64,000 nucleotides of DNA. It comes from Thiobacillus sp. GTDB lineage: Bacteria; Pseudomonadota; Gammaproteobacteria; Burkholderiales; Thiobacillaceae. The notes below the pieces were generated by a model. That model was not told the origin of the DNA. It searched no databases and was given only the letters and a program-made list of their open reading frames with translations. Position numbers and translations under genes: made by a program. Of this stretch, positions 38,313-46,966 are shown in pieces; position 1 is the stretch's first letter; every line of letters starts with the position of its first letter. The DNA is taken from positions 42,961-106,960 of the forward strand of contig JAABQU010000233.1 of assembly GCA_011391285.1 (NCBI GenBank). The letters are read 5' to 3'.

Positions 38313-40271
38313 ATGGCTGTCACGACGAACAAAGCAAAAACCGAAGGCATTGAATGGCGTCGCTATAAGGAAGGCGAGAAGGAAGGCAGCTTCCGCTCTT
38401 CCCAGGACAAGATTTTCCAGTCGAGCTGGACGCACAAGTGCCCGGAATACATGCTTTCCACGCCGCCTTGCCAGGGCTCCTGCCCGGCCGGCGAAGACAT
38501 TCGCGGTTACCTCAACATCGTGCGCGGCATCGAGAAGCCGCCGGCAGGCGTGACTTGGCAGGAATACGCCTTCCGCCGCGTCACCGAAGCCAACCCCTTC
38601 CCCGGCGTGATGGGCCGCGTCTGCCCCGCACCGTGCGAATCCGGTTGTAACCGCAACATGGTCGAGGACCATGTCGGCATCAACGCAGTCGAACACTTCG
38701 TGGGCGACTGGGGTATCGAAAACAACATGACCTACACGTCGACCGCTGCCGAAACCGGCAAGAAAGTCGCCGTAATCGGCGCCGGTCCTGCCGGCCTAGC
38801 TGCCGCCTACCAACTGCGTCTGCGCGGCCACGGCGTCACCATTTTCGACGAGCACGAAGAGCTCGGCGGCATGATGCGCTACGGCATTCCCGGTTTCCGC
38901 ACCCCGCGTGAAATGCTCGATGCCGAAATCAAGCGCATCATCGACCTCGGCGTCGAAACCCGCCTGAAGACCCGCATCGGTTCCGACGTCAGCTTCGACG
39001 AGATCGAAAAGCAATACGACGCGATCTTCATGGCCATGGGTGCACAGGCAGGCCGTCCGCTGCCGGTGCCCGGCGCCGAAGCCCCCAACTGCGTGACCGC
39101 CGTTGCCTTCCTGCGCGCCTTCAACGAAGGCCGCCTGCAGCACGTCGGCAACCGCGTGGTGGTCATCGGTGGTGGCGACACCTCGATCGACGTCGCGACC
39201 GTTGCGCGCCGTCTGGGCAATGTCACCAAGAGCGGCACCGCAGATGACCGCCCCGAAGCCGTGATCGCCGGCCACATGGCCTCCGACGTAGCCTCCATCT
39301 CCGCTCGCGAAGGCGCCGACGTGGTGCTGGTGTCGCGTGCGACCATCGACAAGATGGCCGCCAACAAGCACGAAGTCGAGCATGCCCAGCAGGAAGGCAT
39401 CGAGATCATCGGCGGCGTCACCCCGGTGGGCGTGGTGGTCGACGACAAGGGCCGTGCCACCGCCCTGCGCGTGGCCGACTTCGTGATGGAAGGCAAGGAA
39501 ACCAAGATCGTCGAAGGCACCGAACGTGACCTGCCGGCCGACCTGATCGTGTCCGCAATCGGACAGGGCGTCGACTTCACGGGCCTCGAGCAGTTCAACA
39601 ACAACAATGGCCTGATGAAAGCCGACAAGAACTACCGCTTCCCCGGCAAAGAGCACATCTTCGTCGGTGGCGACGTGCTGCGTCCGCACCTGCTGACTAC
39701 CGCAATCGGCCACGCTTCCATTGCCGTGGACGGCATCGATGCCTTCCTCAAGGGCAAGGAACTCGACAAGCGCCCGAAAGTGGACGTTCACCACTTCGAC
39801 GAAATCCGCAAGTGGCTCGAAACCGGTCACGAGTACAAGGAAGTCAAGGGCCAGGTCTGGGGCACCGACGACCGCAAGGACATCCTGCACAACTTCGAAG
39901 ACCGTTCGGCGCGCCACATCATTCCGCACGACGACCTGTTCCTCGGCCACTTCCCCAACGTGCCGCGTCACATCCGTGACGTGACTGTGCTCGACAAGGA
40001 AGGCGCGCTGGGCAACTTCGAAGAGCGTCTGCACGCCCTGTCCGAAAAGGCGGTCGTTGATGAAGCCAAGCGCTGCATGTCCTGCGGCCAGTGCTTCGAA
40101 TGCGACAACTGCGTGGTCTACTGCCCGCAGGTCGCCGTGTTCAAAGTGAAGAAGAAAGACAACCCCACCGTGGGTCGTTACGTCGACACCGATTACAGCA
40201 AGTGCATCGGCTGCCACATCTGTGCCGACGTCTGCCCGACCGGCTACATCATCATGGGTATGGGTGACTAA
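38313..40271 (+). CDS. dsrL: DsrL, iron-sulfur flavoprotein NAD(P)H oxidoreductase
   Basis: A 652-aa GltD-like protein essential for sulfur oxidation in Allochromatium, passing electrons between DsrAB and NAD(P). The N-terminal cluster motifs are CQGSCPAGEDIRGY and CPAPCESGCNR. The FAD loop is VIGAGPAGLAAAYQLR near residue 155 and the NAD(P) loop VVIGGGDTSIDVA near 290. The C-terminus has ferredoxin motifs CMSCGQCFECDNC and CIGCHICADVCPTG. Starts after TTAGGAGAACCAAC. Confidence 0.97.
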   Translation: MAVTTNKAKTEGIEWRRYKEGEKEGSFRSSQDKIFQSSWTHKCPEYMLSTPPCQGSCPAGEDIRGYLNIVRGIEKPPAGVTWQEYAFRRVTEANPFPGVMGRVCPAPCESGCNRNMVEDHVGINAVEHFVGDWGIENNMTYTSTAAETGKKVAVIGAGPAGLAAAYQLRLRGHGVTIFDEHEELGGMMRYGIPGFRTPREMLDAEIKRIIDLGVETRLKTRIGSDVSFDEIEKQYDAIFMAMGAQAGRPLPVPGAEAPNCVTAVAFLRAFNEGRLQHVGNRVVVIGGGDTSIDVATVARRLGNVTKSGTADDRPEAVIAGHMASDVASISAREGADVVLVSRATIDKMAANKHEVEHAQQEGIEIIGGVTPVGVVVDDKGRATALRVADFVMEGKETKIVEGTERDLPADLIVSAIGQGVDFTGLEQFNNNNGLMKADKNYRFPGKEHIFVGGDVLRPHLLTTAIGHASIAVDGIDAFLKGKELDKRPKVDVHHFDEIRKWLETGHEYKEVKGQVWGTDDRKDILHNFEDRSARHIIPHDDLFLGHFPNVPRHIRDVTVLDKEGALGNFEERLHALSEKAVVDEAKRCMSCGQCFECDNCVVYCPQVAVFKVKKKDNPTVGRYVDTDYSKCIGCHICADVCPTGYIIMGMGD

Positions 40272-40273
40272 GC

Positions 40274-40771
40274 GTGGCAGGCAAAATGAAACGCATCCTG
40301 GCCTTGGGTGTGGTCGTACTGACGACGGCAGCCCTGGCCTGGGCCGGGTCTGATGCCCAGCCCAAGGCCGGTGGCGCGCCCAAGCCGGTGATCACGAAAG
40401 CCGTCAAGGGTGAGCAGTGTGTGGAAGACACCGACTACATGCGGCGCAACCACATGAAGGTTCTGGATCATCATCGCGACCAGGCCGTGATCGAAGGCAT
40501 TCGCACCAAGAAGCACAGCCTCAAGGAATGCATCAACTGTCACGCCGGCGAAACGACAGGCAGTGTGGCCGCCGCCAAGGATGATTTTTGCGTCAGCTGC
40601 CACAGCTACGCTGCGGTCAAGATCGATTGTTTCGATTGCCATTCCACCAAGCCGCAAGGCTCGATGGCGATGCATCCGCTGAATGCTGAAACCGCGCACT
40701 ACAAGCACAAGCTGGCCGCCCAGGCGACGAGCAAAGTCAGTGCAGAAGAGATGGCTGGGATTGCCCAATGA
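40274..40771 (+). CDS. dsrJ: DsrJ, triheme cytochrome c
   Basis: A 165-aa periplasmic subunit of DsrMKJOP. A signal or anchor helix occupies residues 6-24, and three CxxCH haem sites follow (CINCH, CVSCH, CFDCH). A further cysteine in GEQCVEDTDYM is a candidate for the unusual axial ligand known in DsrJ. The start is a GTG at 40274, two bases after dsrL. Confidence 0.95.
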   Translation: MAGKMKRILALGVVVLTTAALAWAGSDAQPKAGGAPKPVITKAVKGEQCVEDTDYMRRNHMKVLDHHRDQAVIEGIRTKKHSLKECINCHAGETTGSVAAAKDDFCVSCHSYAAVKIDCFDCHSTKPQGSMAMHPLNAETAHYKHKLAAQATSKVSAEEMAGIAQ

Positions 40772-41547
40772 GCGAACAGAAATCAATGTCTGACCAGGCC
40801 CCTGAATCGCGCGAACGCCGCCGTTTTGTCGGCGCGGCCGCTGCAACCGCAGCCGGCTTCGCGATCGCGCCGGGCGTGGTGCTGGTCGAGGTGGCGCATG
40901 GCCGTGCCGAAGACCAGGCGGCGAGCAGCGCCGTGCGCTGGGGCATGCTCGTCGATGCGACCAAATGTGCGGCTGGTTGCAATGACTGCGTCACCGCGTG
41001 CAGCACCGAAAACGGCTGGACCCCGGTGGCGGAGAGCAAGCATCCCAAGCAGGCACCGCAATGGATTCGCAAGCTCGAGTTGCAGGATCCGCTGACGCAG
41101 ATGGAAACCAACCTGCCGATGATGTGCCAGCACTGCGCCGAGCCGCCCTGCGTCGATGTCTGCCCGACTGGCGCCTCGTTCAAGCGCGCCGATGGCATCG
41201 TGCTGGTCAACCGCCACACCTGCATCGGCTGCCGCTACTGCATGATGGCCTGTCCGTATAAGGCGCGTTCGCTGGTGCACGAGAGCCTGAACGACACGCA
41301 GAAAGCGGATGTTCCGCGCGGCATCGGTTGCGTCGAATCCTGCACCCTGTGCGTGCAGAAAGTGGATCGCGGCGACGGCAATACCGCGTGTGCCGAAGCC
41401 TGCACCGCAGCGGGTCACAACGCCTTGCTGTTCGGCGACATGAATGACCCCGAAAGCGAGATCTCGAAGCGTCTGCGCGAACTGCCGACCAAGCAGGTGC
41501 GTGCCGATCTGAATCTCAATCTTGGCGTTCGCTATCACGGAATCTAA
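40768..41547 (+). CDS. dsrO: DsrO, periplasmic ferredoxin
   Basis: A 259-aa exported iron-sulfur protein. The twin-arginine signal is ERRRFVGAAAATAAGFAI near residues 13-30. Four cysteine clusters follow, including CAAGCNDCVTAC, CQHCAEPPCVDVCPTG and CIGCRYCMMACPY. It is the periplasmic electron partner of DsrP. ATG overlaps the TGA of dsrJ. Confidence 0.95.
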   Translation: MSEQKSMSDQAPESRERRRFVGAAAATAAGFAIAPGVVLVEVAHGRAEDQAASSAVRWGMLVDATKCAAGCNDCVTACSTENGWTPVAESKHPKQAPQWIRKLELQDPLTQMETNLPMMCQHCAEPPCVDVCPTGASFKRADGIVLVNRHTCIGCRYCMMACPYKARSLVHESLNDTQKADVPRGIGCVESCTLCVQKVDRGDGNTACAEACTAAGHNALLFGDMNDPESEISKRLRELPTKQVRADLNLNLGVRYHGI

Positions 41548-41553
41548 AACAAC

Positions 41554-42756
41554 ATGGCAAGCATTACCTTCCGCGAAGTAGAAGGCAGCAGTCTGAAGTA
41601 CTGGCTGCTGCTAGGGGGCTTGGGCCTCTTTGTCCTGTTTGGCGCATTGGCCTGGAACCACATGCACCACTATGGCCACGTCGTGACCGGCATGGACAAC
41701 CAGATCGTCTGGGGCCTGCCGCACGTGTTCGCGGTGTTCCTGATCGTCGCCGCCTCCGGTGCTTTGAACGTCGCCTCGATCGCGTCAGTATTCAACAAGC
41801 CGATGTACAAGCCGCTGGCACCCCTTTCGGCAATCCTCGCGCTGGCGCTGATGCTGGGTGGACTGCTGGTGCTGGTGCTCGACTTGGGCCGCTCCGACCG
41901 CCTGATCGTGGCGATGACGCACTTCAACTTCAAGTCGATGTTCACCTGGAACGTGTTCCTCTATTCCGGCTTCTTCGGGTTGGTGGGCATCTACCTGTGG
42001 ACGATGCTGGATCGCAATGTCAAGACCTATTCGAAGGCGGCTGGCACGGCAGCCTTCATCTGGCGCCTGGTGCTGACGACCGGTACCGGTTCGCTGTTCG
42101 GTTTCCTGGTCGCGCGTGAACTGTACGGCACCGCGATGCTGGCACCGATGTTCATCATCATGTCGTTCGCCTATGGACTGGCCATCTACCTGATGGTGCT
42201 GGCCGCGGCCTATTCCTGGACCGGCCGGCCCCTGGGCGATGCGGTCATGATGCGGCTGAAGAGCCTGCTCGTGGTGTTCGTCGCGGCGGTGTTGTATTTC
42301 GTCGTCGTGCAGCACATGACCAGCCTCTATTTCACCAAGTTTCACGCAGTGGAAGCCTTCATCCTGCGCGATGGCGGCATCTTCACCACCTTGTTCTGGG
42401 TGGGGCATATTGTCATCGGCTGCGTCGTACCCCTGGTCATCCTGCTGAGCGGGCTCGGCAAACAGCGCACCTGGATCATGATCGCGTGTGCCCTCGTCAT
42501 CCTGGGCGGTGTCGCGCAAATGTACGTCACCATCATCGGTGCGCAGGCCTATCCGCTGGAGCTGTTTCCCGGTCTGATCGAGAAGAGCAGCTTCTTCGAC
42601 GGCGAAGTGCATAGCTATACGCCCAGCATGCCCGAGTTATTCCTCGGTCTCGGCGGCGTGGCAATCGCACTGCTCGTGACCGTGTTCGCGGTCAAGGTGC
42701 TGCGGCTGCTGCCGGCCAGCCTGGACGACGCCACCGTCGCCAAGCTGGAACACTGA
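41554..42756 (+). CDS. dsrP: DsrP, NrfD-family quinone-interacting membrane protein
   Basis: A 400-aa protein with about ten membrane helices, of the NrfD/PsrC family. FVLFGALAWNHMHH starts the first loop, and LDLGRSDR near residue 110 matches the family. It is expected to exchange electrons between DsrO and the quinone pool. Six bases after dsrO. Confidence 0.94.
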   Translation: MASITFREVEGSSLKYWLLLGGLGLFVLFGALAWNHMHHYGHVVTGMDNQIVWGLPHVFAVFLIVAASGALNVASIASVFNKPMYKPLAPLSAILALALMLGGLLVLVLDLGRSDRLIVAMTHFNFKSMFTWNVFLYSGFFGLVGIYLWTMLDRNVKTYSKAAGTAAFIWRLVLTTGTGSLFGFLVARELYGTAMLAPMFIIMSFAYGLAIYLMVLAAAYSWTGRPLGDAVMMRLKSLLVVFVAAVLYFVVVQHMTSLYFTKFHAVEAFILRDGGIFTTLFWVGHIVIGCVVPLVILLSGLGKQRTWIMIACALVILGGVAQMYVTIIGAQAYPLELFPGLIEKSSFFDGEVHSYTPSMPELFLGLGGVAIALLVTVFAVKVLRLLPASLDDATVAKLEH

Positions 42757-42803
42757 TTGCACGAACCTGCCGGGCGACCTCCGCCTGGCCGGGGATTGAT
42801 CGC

Positions 42804-44222
42804 ATGAACCAGCAAGACAAACCAAACGAATCAGCGAAGCGCGGGGCTCCAATGCCCCGCGTCTTCATTTCGGCTGCCCACAAATCGTCCGGCAAGACCA
42901 CGCTGACGCTGGGCCTGTGCGCCGCCCTGCATGCGCGCGGCCATGCGGTGCAACCCTTCAAGAAAGGGCCCGACTACATCGACCCGCTGTGGCTCGGGAT
43001 GGCGGCGCAACGCCCCTGCTACAACCTCGATTTCCACATGATGCAGCGCAGCGAGATCGAGCATCAGTTCGCCCACACAGCGTCCAATGCACGCATCAGC
43101 CTGATCGAGGGCAACAAGGGCCTGTACGACGGGCTCGATCTTGATGGCAGCAACAGCAATGCGGCGCTGGCCAAGCTGCTGGGTGCGCCGGTGGTACTGG
43201 TGATCGACGCGCGCGGCATGACGCGTGGCGTGGCGCCGCTGATTCTGGGTTATCAGGCATTCGATCCGGACATCCGGATCGCCGGCGTCATCCTGAACAA
43301 CCTCGGCGGCAGCCGCCACGAATCCAAACTGCGCGCGGTGATCGAACATTACACCGACGTCGAGGTGATCGGCGCCGTGCAGCATGACGCCAGCCTGCAG
43401 ATTGCTGAACGCCATCTTGGATTGGTTCCGGCCAACGAACAGGACGCAGCGCGCGTGCGGATCCAGCATGTCGGGGAACGCGTGGCTGCTCAGGTCGACC
43501 TCGACCGGCTGCTGGCGATTGCCGACAGCGCGCCGGGTTTGGATATCACGCTACCGCGTGAAGCAGCGACCTCTGCCGAACGGATACGGATCGGCATCGC
43601 ACACGACCAGGCCTTTGGTTTTTACTACAGCGAAGATCTCGACTGTCTGCGGGCGGCCAACGTGGAACTGATTGAACTCGATACGCTGCACGCCCACGCT
43701 TTGCCCGGGATGGATGGCCTGATCATCGGTGGCGGATTTCCCGAAATGTTCATGGCGGAACTGGAAGCGAATTCCAGTCTGCGAACGCAGATTCGCAACG
43801 CCATCGAGGCCGGTCTGCCGGCCTATGCCGAATGCGGCGGCCTGATGTATTTGTCCAAGAGCCTCAGCTGGCAAGGGAAAACGTGCGAAATGGTCGGCGT
43901 GGTGCCGGGCGACACCGTGATGCACGACCGCCCGATCGGGCGCGGCTATGCCCGCCTGCAGCCGACCGGCGAAGACCGCTGGCAGGAATCCGCTCCGGTC
44001 CCCGCGCATGAATTTCACTATTCGAGCTTGGAAAACCTGCCGACCGACTCCATATACGCTTACCAGGTGCTGCGCGGTCATGGTATCGACGGCGAGCATG
44101 ACGGCTATCAGAAGCACAACCTGTTGGCAGGCTATGTGCATCGCCGCGGCACCGGGGCGCAGGGTTGGATCGCGCCGTTTTTGAAGCAGGTGCGCGCACA
44201 CAAGGCGGGCACCGCGGATTAA
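42804..44222 (+). CDS. dsrN: DsrN, siroheme amidating CbiA-like enzyme
   Basis: A 472-aa glutamine amidotransferase of the cobyrinate a,c-diamide synthase family; in Dsr operons it makes siroamide. The ATP loop is SAAHKSSGKTTLTLGL near residue 27, followed by KKGPDYIDPLW. The C-terminal amidotransferase domain has the nucleophile in AYAECGGLMYLSK near residue 347 and the final His in HEFHYS. Start at 42804 gives a few extra residues before the usual MPRVFISA. Confidence 0.94.
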   Translation: MNQQDKPNESAKRGAPMPRVFISAAHKSSGKTTLTLGLCAALHARGHAVQPFKKGPDYIDPLWLGMAAQRPCYNLDFHMMQRSEIEHQFAHTASNARISLIEGNKGLYDGLDLDGSNSNAALAKLLGAPVVLVIDARGMTRGVAPLILGYQAFDPDIRIAGVILNNLGGSRHESKLRAVIEHYTDVEVIGAVQHDASLQIAERHLGLVPANEQDAARVRIQHVGERVAAQVDLDRLLAIADSAPGLDITLPREAATSAERIRIGIAHDQAFGFYYSEDLDCLRAANVELIELDTLHAHALPGMDGLIIGGGFPEMFMAELEANSSLRTQIRNAIEAGLPAYAECGGLMYLSKSLSWQGKTCEMVGVVPGDTVMHDRPIGRGYARLQPTGEDRWQESAPVPAHEFHYSSLENLPTDSIYAYQVLRGHGIDGEHDGYQKHNLLAGYVHRRGTGAQGWIAPFLKQVRAHKAGTAD

Positions 44223-44256
44223 TTTTTGGCAGCTTAATTTTCCCAAGGACACACCC

Positions 44257-44583
44257 ATGATCAAGATCACCGATCCCGCAGCCGAGCAGATTCGCGTTGC
44301 CAACAACAACCCCGACGTGTTCGACATGATCCTGCGCGTCGCTGCGTATCAGGAAGACGACGGCAGCGTGAACTATGGCATGGGCTTTGACATTGAACGC
44401 GAGGCCGACGAGCATCTGGTCATCAACGGCATCGAGATCCTGATTGCGGCTTCCAGCACGCCGTATCTGCAGGGGGTGACGCTGGACTTCGTCGAAATGA
44501 GCCCGGGCGACATGCGTTTCATTTTCATCCCGCCGTATTCTGCCGAAGACGCACCCGCCGACGAAGCCGCGCCCACCGAGTAA
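44257..44583 (+). CDS. dsrR: DsrR, A-type scaffold-like protein without cysteines
   Basis: A 108-aa protein with the IscA/HesB fold (MIKITDPAAEQIR; YGMGFD; QGVTLDFVE). All three cluster-binding cysteines of IscA are absent, as in DsrR. DsrR is thought to act after transcription on DSR levels rather than in cluster assembly. The acidic C-terminal tail is like other members. It lies between dsrN and cysG. Confidence 0.93.
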   Translation: MIKITDPAAEQIRVANNNPDVFDMILRVAAYQEDDGSVNYGMGFDIEREADEHLVINGIEILIAASSTPYLQGVTLDFVEMSPGDMRFIFIPPYSAEDAPADEAAPTE

Positions 44584-44588
44584 AACCG

Positions 44589-46028
44589 ATGAACTACCTG
44601 CCCATTTTCCTCGACCTGCGCGATCGCCACTGCCTGCTCGTCGGCGGCTCAGAAACCGCTGCCCGCAAAGCGGAACTGCTGCTGCGCGCCGGCGCACGCC
44701 TCGATGTCGCCGCGCCTGAGTTGCACGCGGGCTTCGACCGCCTGCCGCATGCCGAACATTTGAATCGGGTGGCGGATGCTTTCACCCCCGACCTGCTCGA
44801 CGGCAAGGACGTGGTGATCGTGGTCGAGGACGAGATGGCCGCCGCCGGGGCCATTGCAGAGGCGGCACGCGCCCGCCACATTCCGGTGAACGTGGCTGAC
44901 AAGCCCGAACTGTGCAGCTTCATCCTGCCCTCCATCATCGACCGTTCGCCCATCATGGTGGCGGTGTCCAGCGGCGGCGAATCGCCGGTGCTGGCGCGCA
45001 TGCTGCGCGCCCGCCTGGAAACCCTGATCCCGGCCGCCTATGGTCGCCTCAGCGCGCTGGCGTCGCGCTACAAGGGCCGCGTGCGCGAGGCGATCAAGCC
45101 GGAACAGCGCCGCGCCTTCTGGGAAAAAGTCTTCCTCTCGCCGGTCGCCGAAATGGTGTTTTCCGGGCGTGATGTCGAAGCCGAGCAGCAACTCGAGGAC
45201 ATGATCAAGGAAGGTGCCGAGCACGACATCAGCCGCGGCGAGGTGTATCTGGTCGGCGCCGGTCCTGGTAATCCGGATCTGCTGACTTTCCGTGCCCTGC
45301 GGCTGATGCAGCAGGCCGACGTGCTGGTGTACGACCGCCTGGTGTCGCAGCCCATCCTCGACATGTGCCGGCGCGACGCCGACCGCGTCTACGTCGGCAA
45401 GGAACGTGACGACCACGCGGTGCCGCAGGAGGAAATCAACCTGCTGCTGGTGCGTCTGGCCAAGGAAGGCAAGCGCGTGCTGAGACTGAAAGGCGGCGAT
45501 CCCTTCATCTTCGGCCGCGGCGGCGAGGAGATCGAGACCCTGGTCGAACACAATGTGCCGTTCCAGGTGGTGCCCGGCATCACCGCCGCCGCCGGCGTGG
45601 CGTCGTATGCGGGCATTCCGCTGACTCATCGCGACTATGCGCAGTCGGTCGCCTTCGTGACCGGGCACTTGAAGGAAAACACCTTCAACATGAACTGGGA
45701 AGGCATTGCGCGTCACGACCAGACCATCGTCATCTACATGGGCCTGAAAGGCCTTCCGCTGTTGTGCGAGGCGCTGATCAAGCACGGCCTGAAGTCCGAC
45801 ACCCCGGCAGCCATTGTCCAGCATGGCACCCTGCCGACGCAGCGCGTCATCACCGGCAACCTCACCACCTTGCCCGCGCTGGCCGAGGCCGCCCACTTGA
45901 AGGCGCCCACTCTCATCATCGTCGGCAACGTCGTCAAGCTGCGCGAGAAGCTCGGCTGGTACCAGCCCGAACTGCACAGCGAGCAGGCTCACCGCACCCC
46001 GTTGGAAATGCCGGATCACCTGCGCTGA
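44589..46028 (+). CDS. cysG: siroheme synthase, fused CysG
   Basis: A 479-aa trifunctional enzyme. The N-terminal dehydrogenase/ferrochelatase domain (LLVGGSETAARKAELLL) makes siroheme from precorrin-2. The C-terminal SUMT domain (GEVYLVGAGPGNPDLLT, VLRLKGGDPFIFGRGGEE, PGITAAAGVAS) methylates uroporphyrinogen III. Located in the dsr operon, six bases after dsrR, it supplies cofactor to DsrAB together with DsrN. Confidence 0.96.
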   Translation: MNYLPIFLDLRDRHCLLVGGSETAARKAELLLRAGARLDVAAPELHAGFDRLPHAEHLNRVADAFTPDLLDGKDVVIVVEDEMAAAGAIAEAARARHIPVNVADKPELCSFILPSIIDRSPIMVAVSSGGESPVLARMLRARLETLIPAAYGRLSALASRYKGRVREAIKPEQRRAFWEKVFLSPVAEMVFSGRDVEAEQQLEDMIKEGAEHDISRGEVYLVGAGPGNPDLLTFRALRLMQQADVLVYDRLVSQPILDMCRRDADRVYVGKERDDHAVPQEEINLLLVRLAKEGKRVLRLKGGDPFIFGRGGEEIETLVEHNVPFQVVPGITAAAGVASYAGIPLTHRDYAQSVAFVTGHLKENTFNMNWEGIARHDQTIVIYMGLKGLPLLCEALIKHGLKSDTPAAIVQHGTLPTQRVITGNLTTLPALAEAAHLKAPTLIIVGNVVKLREKLGWYQPELHSEQAHRTPLEMPDHLR

Positions 46029-46033
46029 GCGGC

Positions 46034-46855
46034 ATGACACCCGCCTGCCCGCAGCTCGACAGCCGCGCCGACCTCGACGGGCAGGTGGCGGCGCTGCGGC
46101 GAGGCGGCGCACATATCCGGCGGGTGCAATGGCAGGGCCAGCCTGCGTGGCTCAAGCTCAGCGTGCCGCAGCCGCCCGCCTGGCGCTACCAGCTGCTGGC
46201 CGGCATGGCGCGGCTGCTGCAGCAGCCCGCCCTGCAGCCGGTGCGTCCGCAGGGCGGCACTGCCGGCATCCGCAATGAGGCCGATCGTCTTGATGCCTTG
46301 GTCAATGCCGGCCTGCGCGCACCACAACTGCTGGAGCAGGATGCGCACTGGCTGCTGATTTCCGATCTGGGCCACACCACGCTCGAATCGCTGATCCGGC
46401 ATGCCGATCCGGTTGCCCGGCTGGACTTCTGGCGGCGCGGCGCCGACTACATCCAGCAGGCGCACCGTGCCGGTCAGTATCTGAGTCAGGCCTTCGCGCG
46501 CAACCTGGTGTGGTCACCCGAGCAGGGAGTCGGCGCGATCGATTTCGAAGATGATCCGATCAGCGCCATGACGCTGACGCAGGCTCAGATTCGTGACTGG
46601 CTGCCCTATTTCTTTTCCACCGCAATCTATTTCGAGGATCGGCTTCCGGTGCTGTGCGCCGCCATCCTCGAGGTGCTGGCAGGCGAAGCGCCCGCCGTGC
46701 GCGACGGCGTCTGCCAGGTCCTGCGCCGCACTGCCTGGCTGCGCGCGCTACGCTGGCTGCCGCAACGCATGCAGCGTCGTGATGTGCTGAAAACCCAGCG
46801 CTACGGTGAACTGGCGCGCCTGTGCAGCCAGCGCTCGCCGCATCTGGACGCCTGA
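46034..46855 (+). CDS. kinase-like protein at the end of the dsr operon
   Basis: A 273-aa protein resembling the Bud32/RIO or lipopolysaccharide kinase (Kdo/WaaP) superfamily. A lysine (AWLKL) in an early strand, EADRLDALVNAGLRAPQLL as the helix with the conserved Glu, the hinge WLLISDLGHTTL, QAHRAGQYLSQAFARNLVW as catalytic loop and IDFEDDP as the metal-binding Asp motif can be read. It starts 5 bases after cysG. dsrS, present here in Allochromatium, is absent. Substrate unknown. Confidence 0.75.
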   Translation: MTPACPQLDSRADLDGQVAALRRGGAHIRRVQWQGQPAWLKLSVPQPPAWRYQLLAGMARLLQQPALQPVRPQGGTAGIRNEADRLDALVNAGLRAPQLLEQDAHWLLISDLGHTTLESLIRHADPVARLDFWRRGADYIQQAHRAGQYLSQAFARNLVWSPEQGVGAIDFEDDPISAMTLTQAQIRDWLPYFFSTAIYFEDRLPVLCAAILEVLAGEAPAVRDGVCQVLRRTAWLRALRWLPQRMQRRDVLKTQRYGELARLCSQRSPHLDA

Positions 46856-46929
46856 GCACACGCCGGCGCATTGAGCGCATTCTGTCGATGAACTGGCGGG
46901 CACAGGCTGGCCGATTTCCGGAGTGGGAC

Positions 46930-46935
46930 TAGAAT
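46930..46935 (+). promoter_or_regulatory. possible -10 box before nifJ
   Basis: TAGAAT lies 31 bases before the nifJ start, in the 111-base gap after the dsr operon. A -35 hexamer at proper spacing is weak (CTGGCC). The evidence is slight. Confidence 0.3.
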
Positions 46936-46966
46936 AAAGGACGAACGTGTCCTGTAGGCGCCCGCC

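Noticed and set aside
36692..38350. 552-aa open frame on the minus strand across dsrK
   Set aside because: Antisense shadow of dsrK, whose cluster motifs are unmistakable.
38796..40217. 473-aa open frame on the minus strand across dsrL
   Set aside because: Antisense shadow of dsrL; no ribosome binding site or domain.
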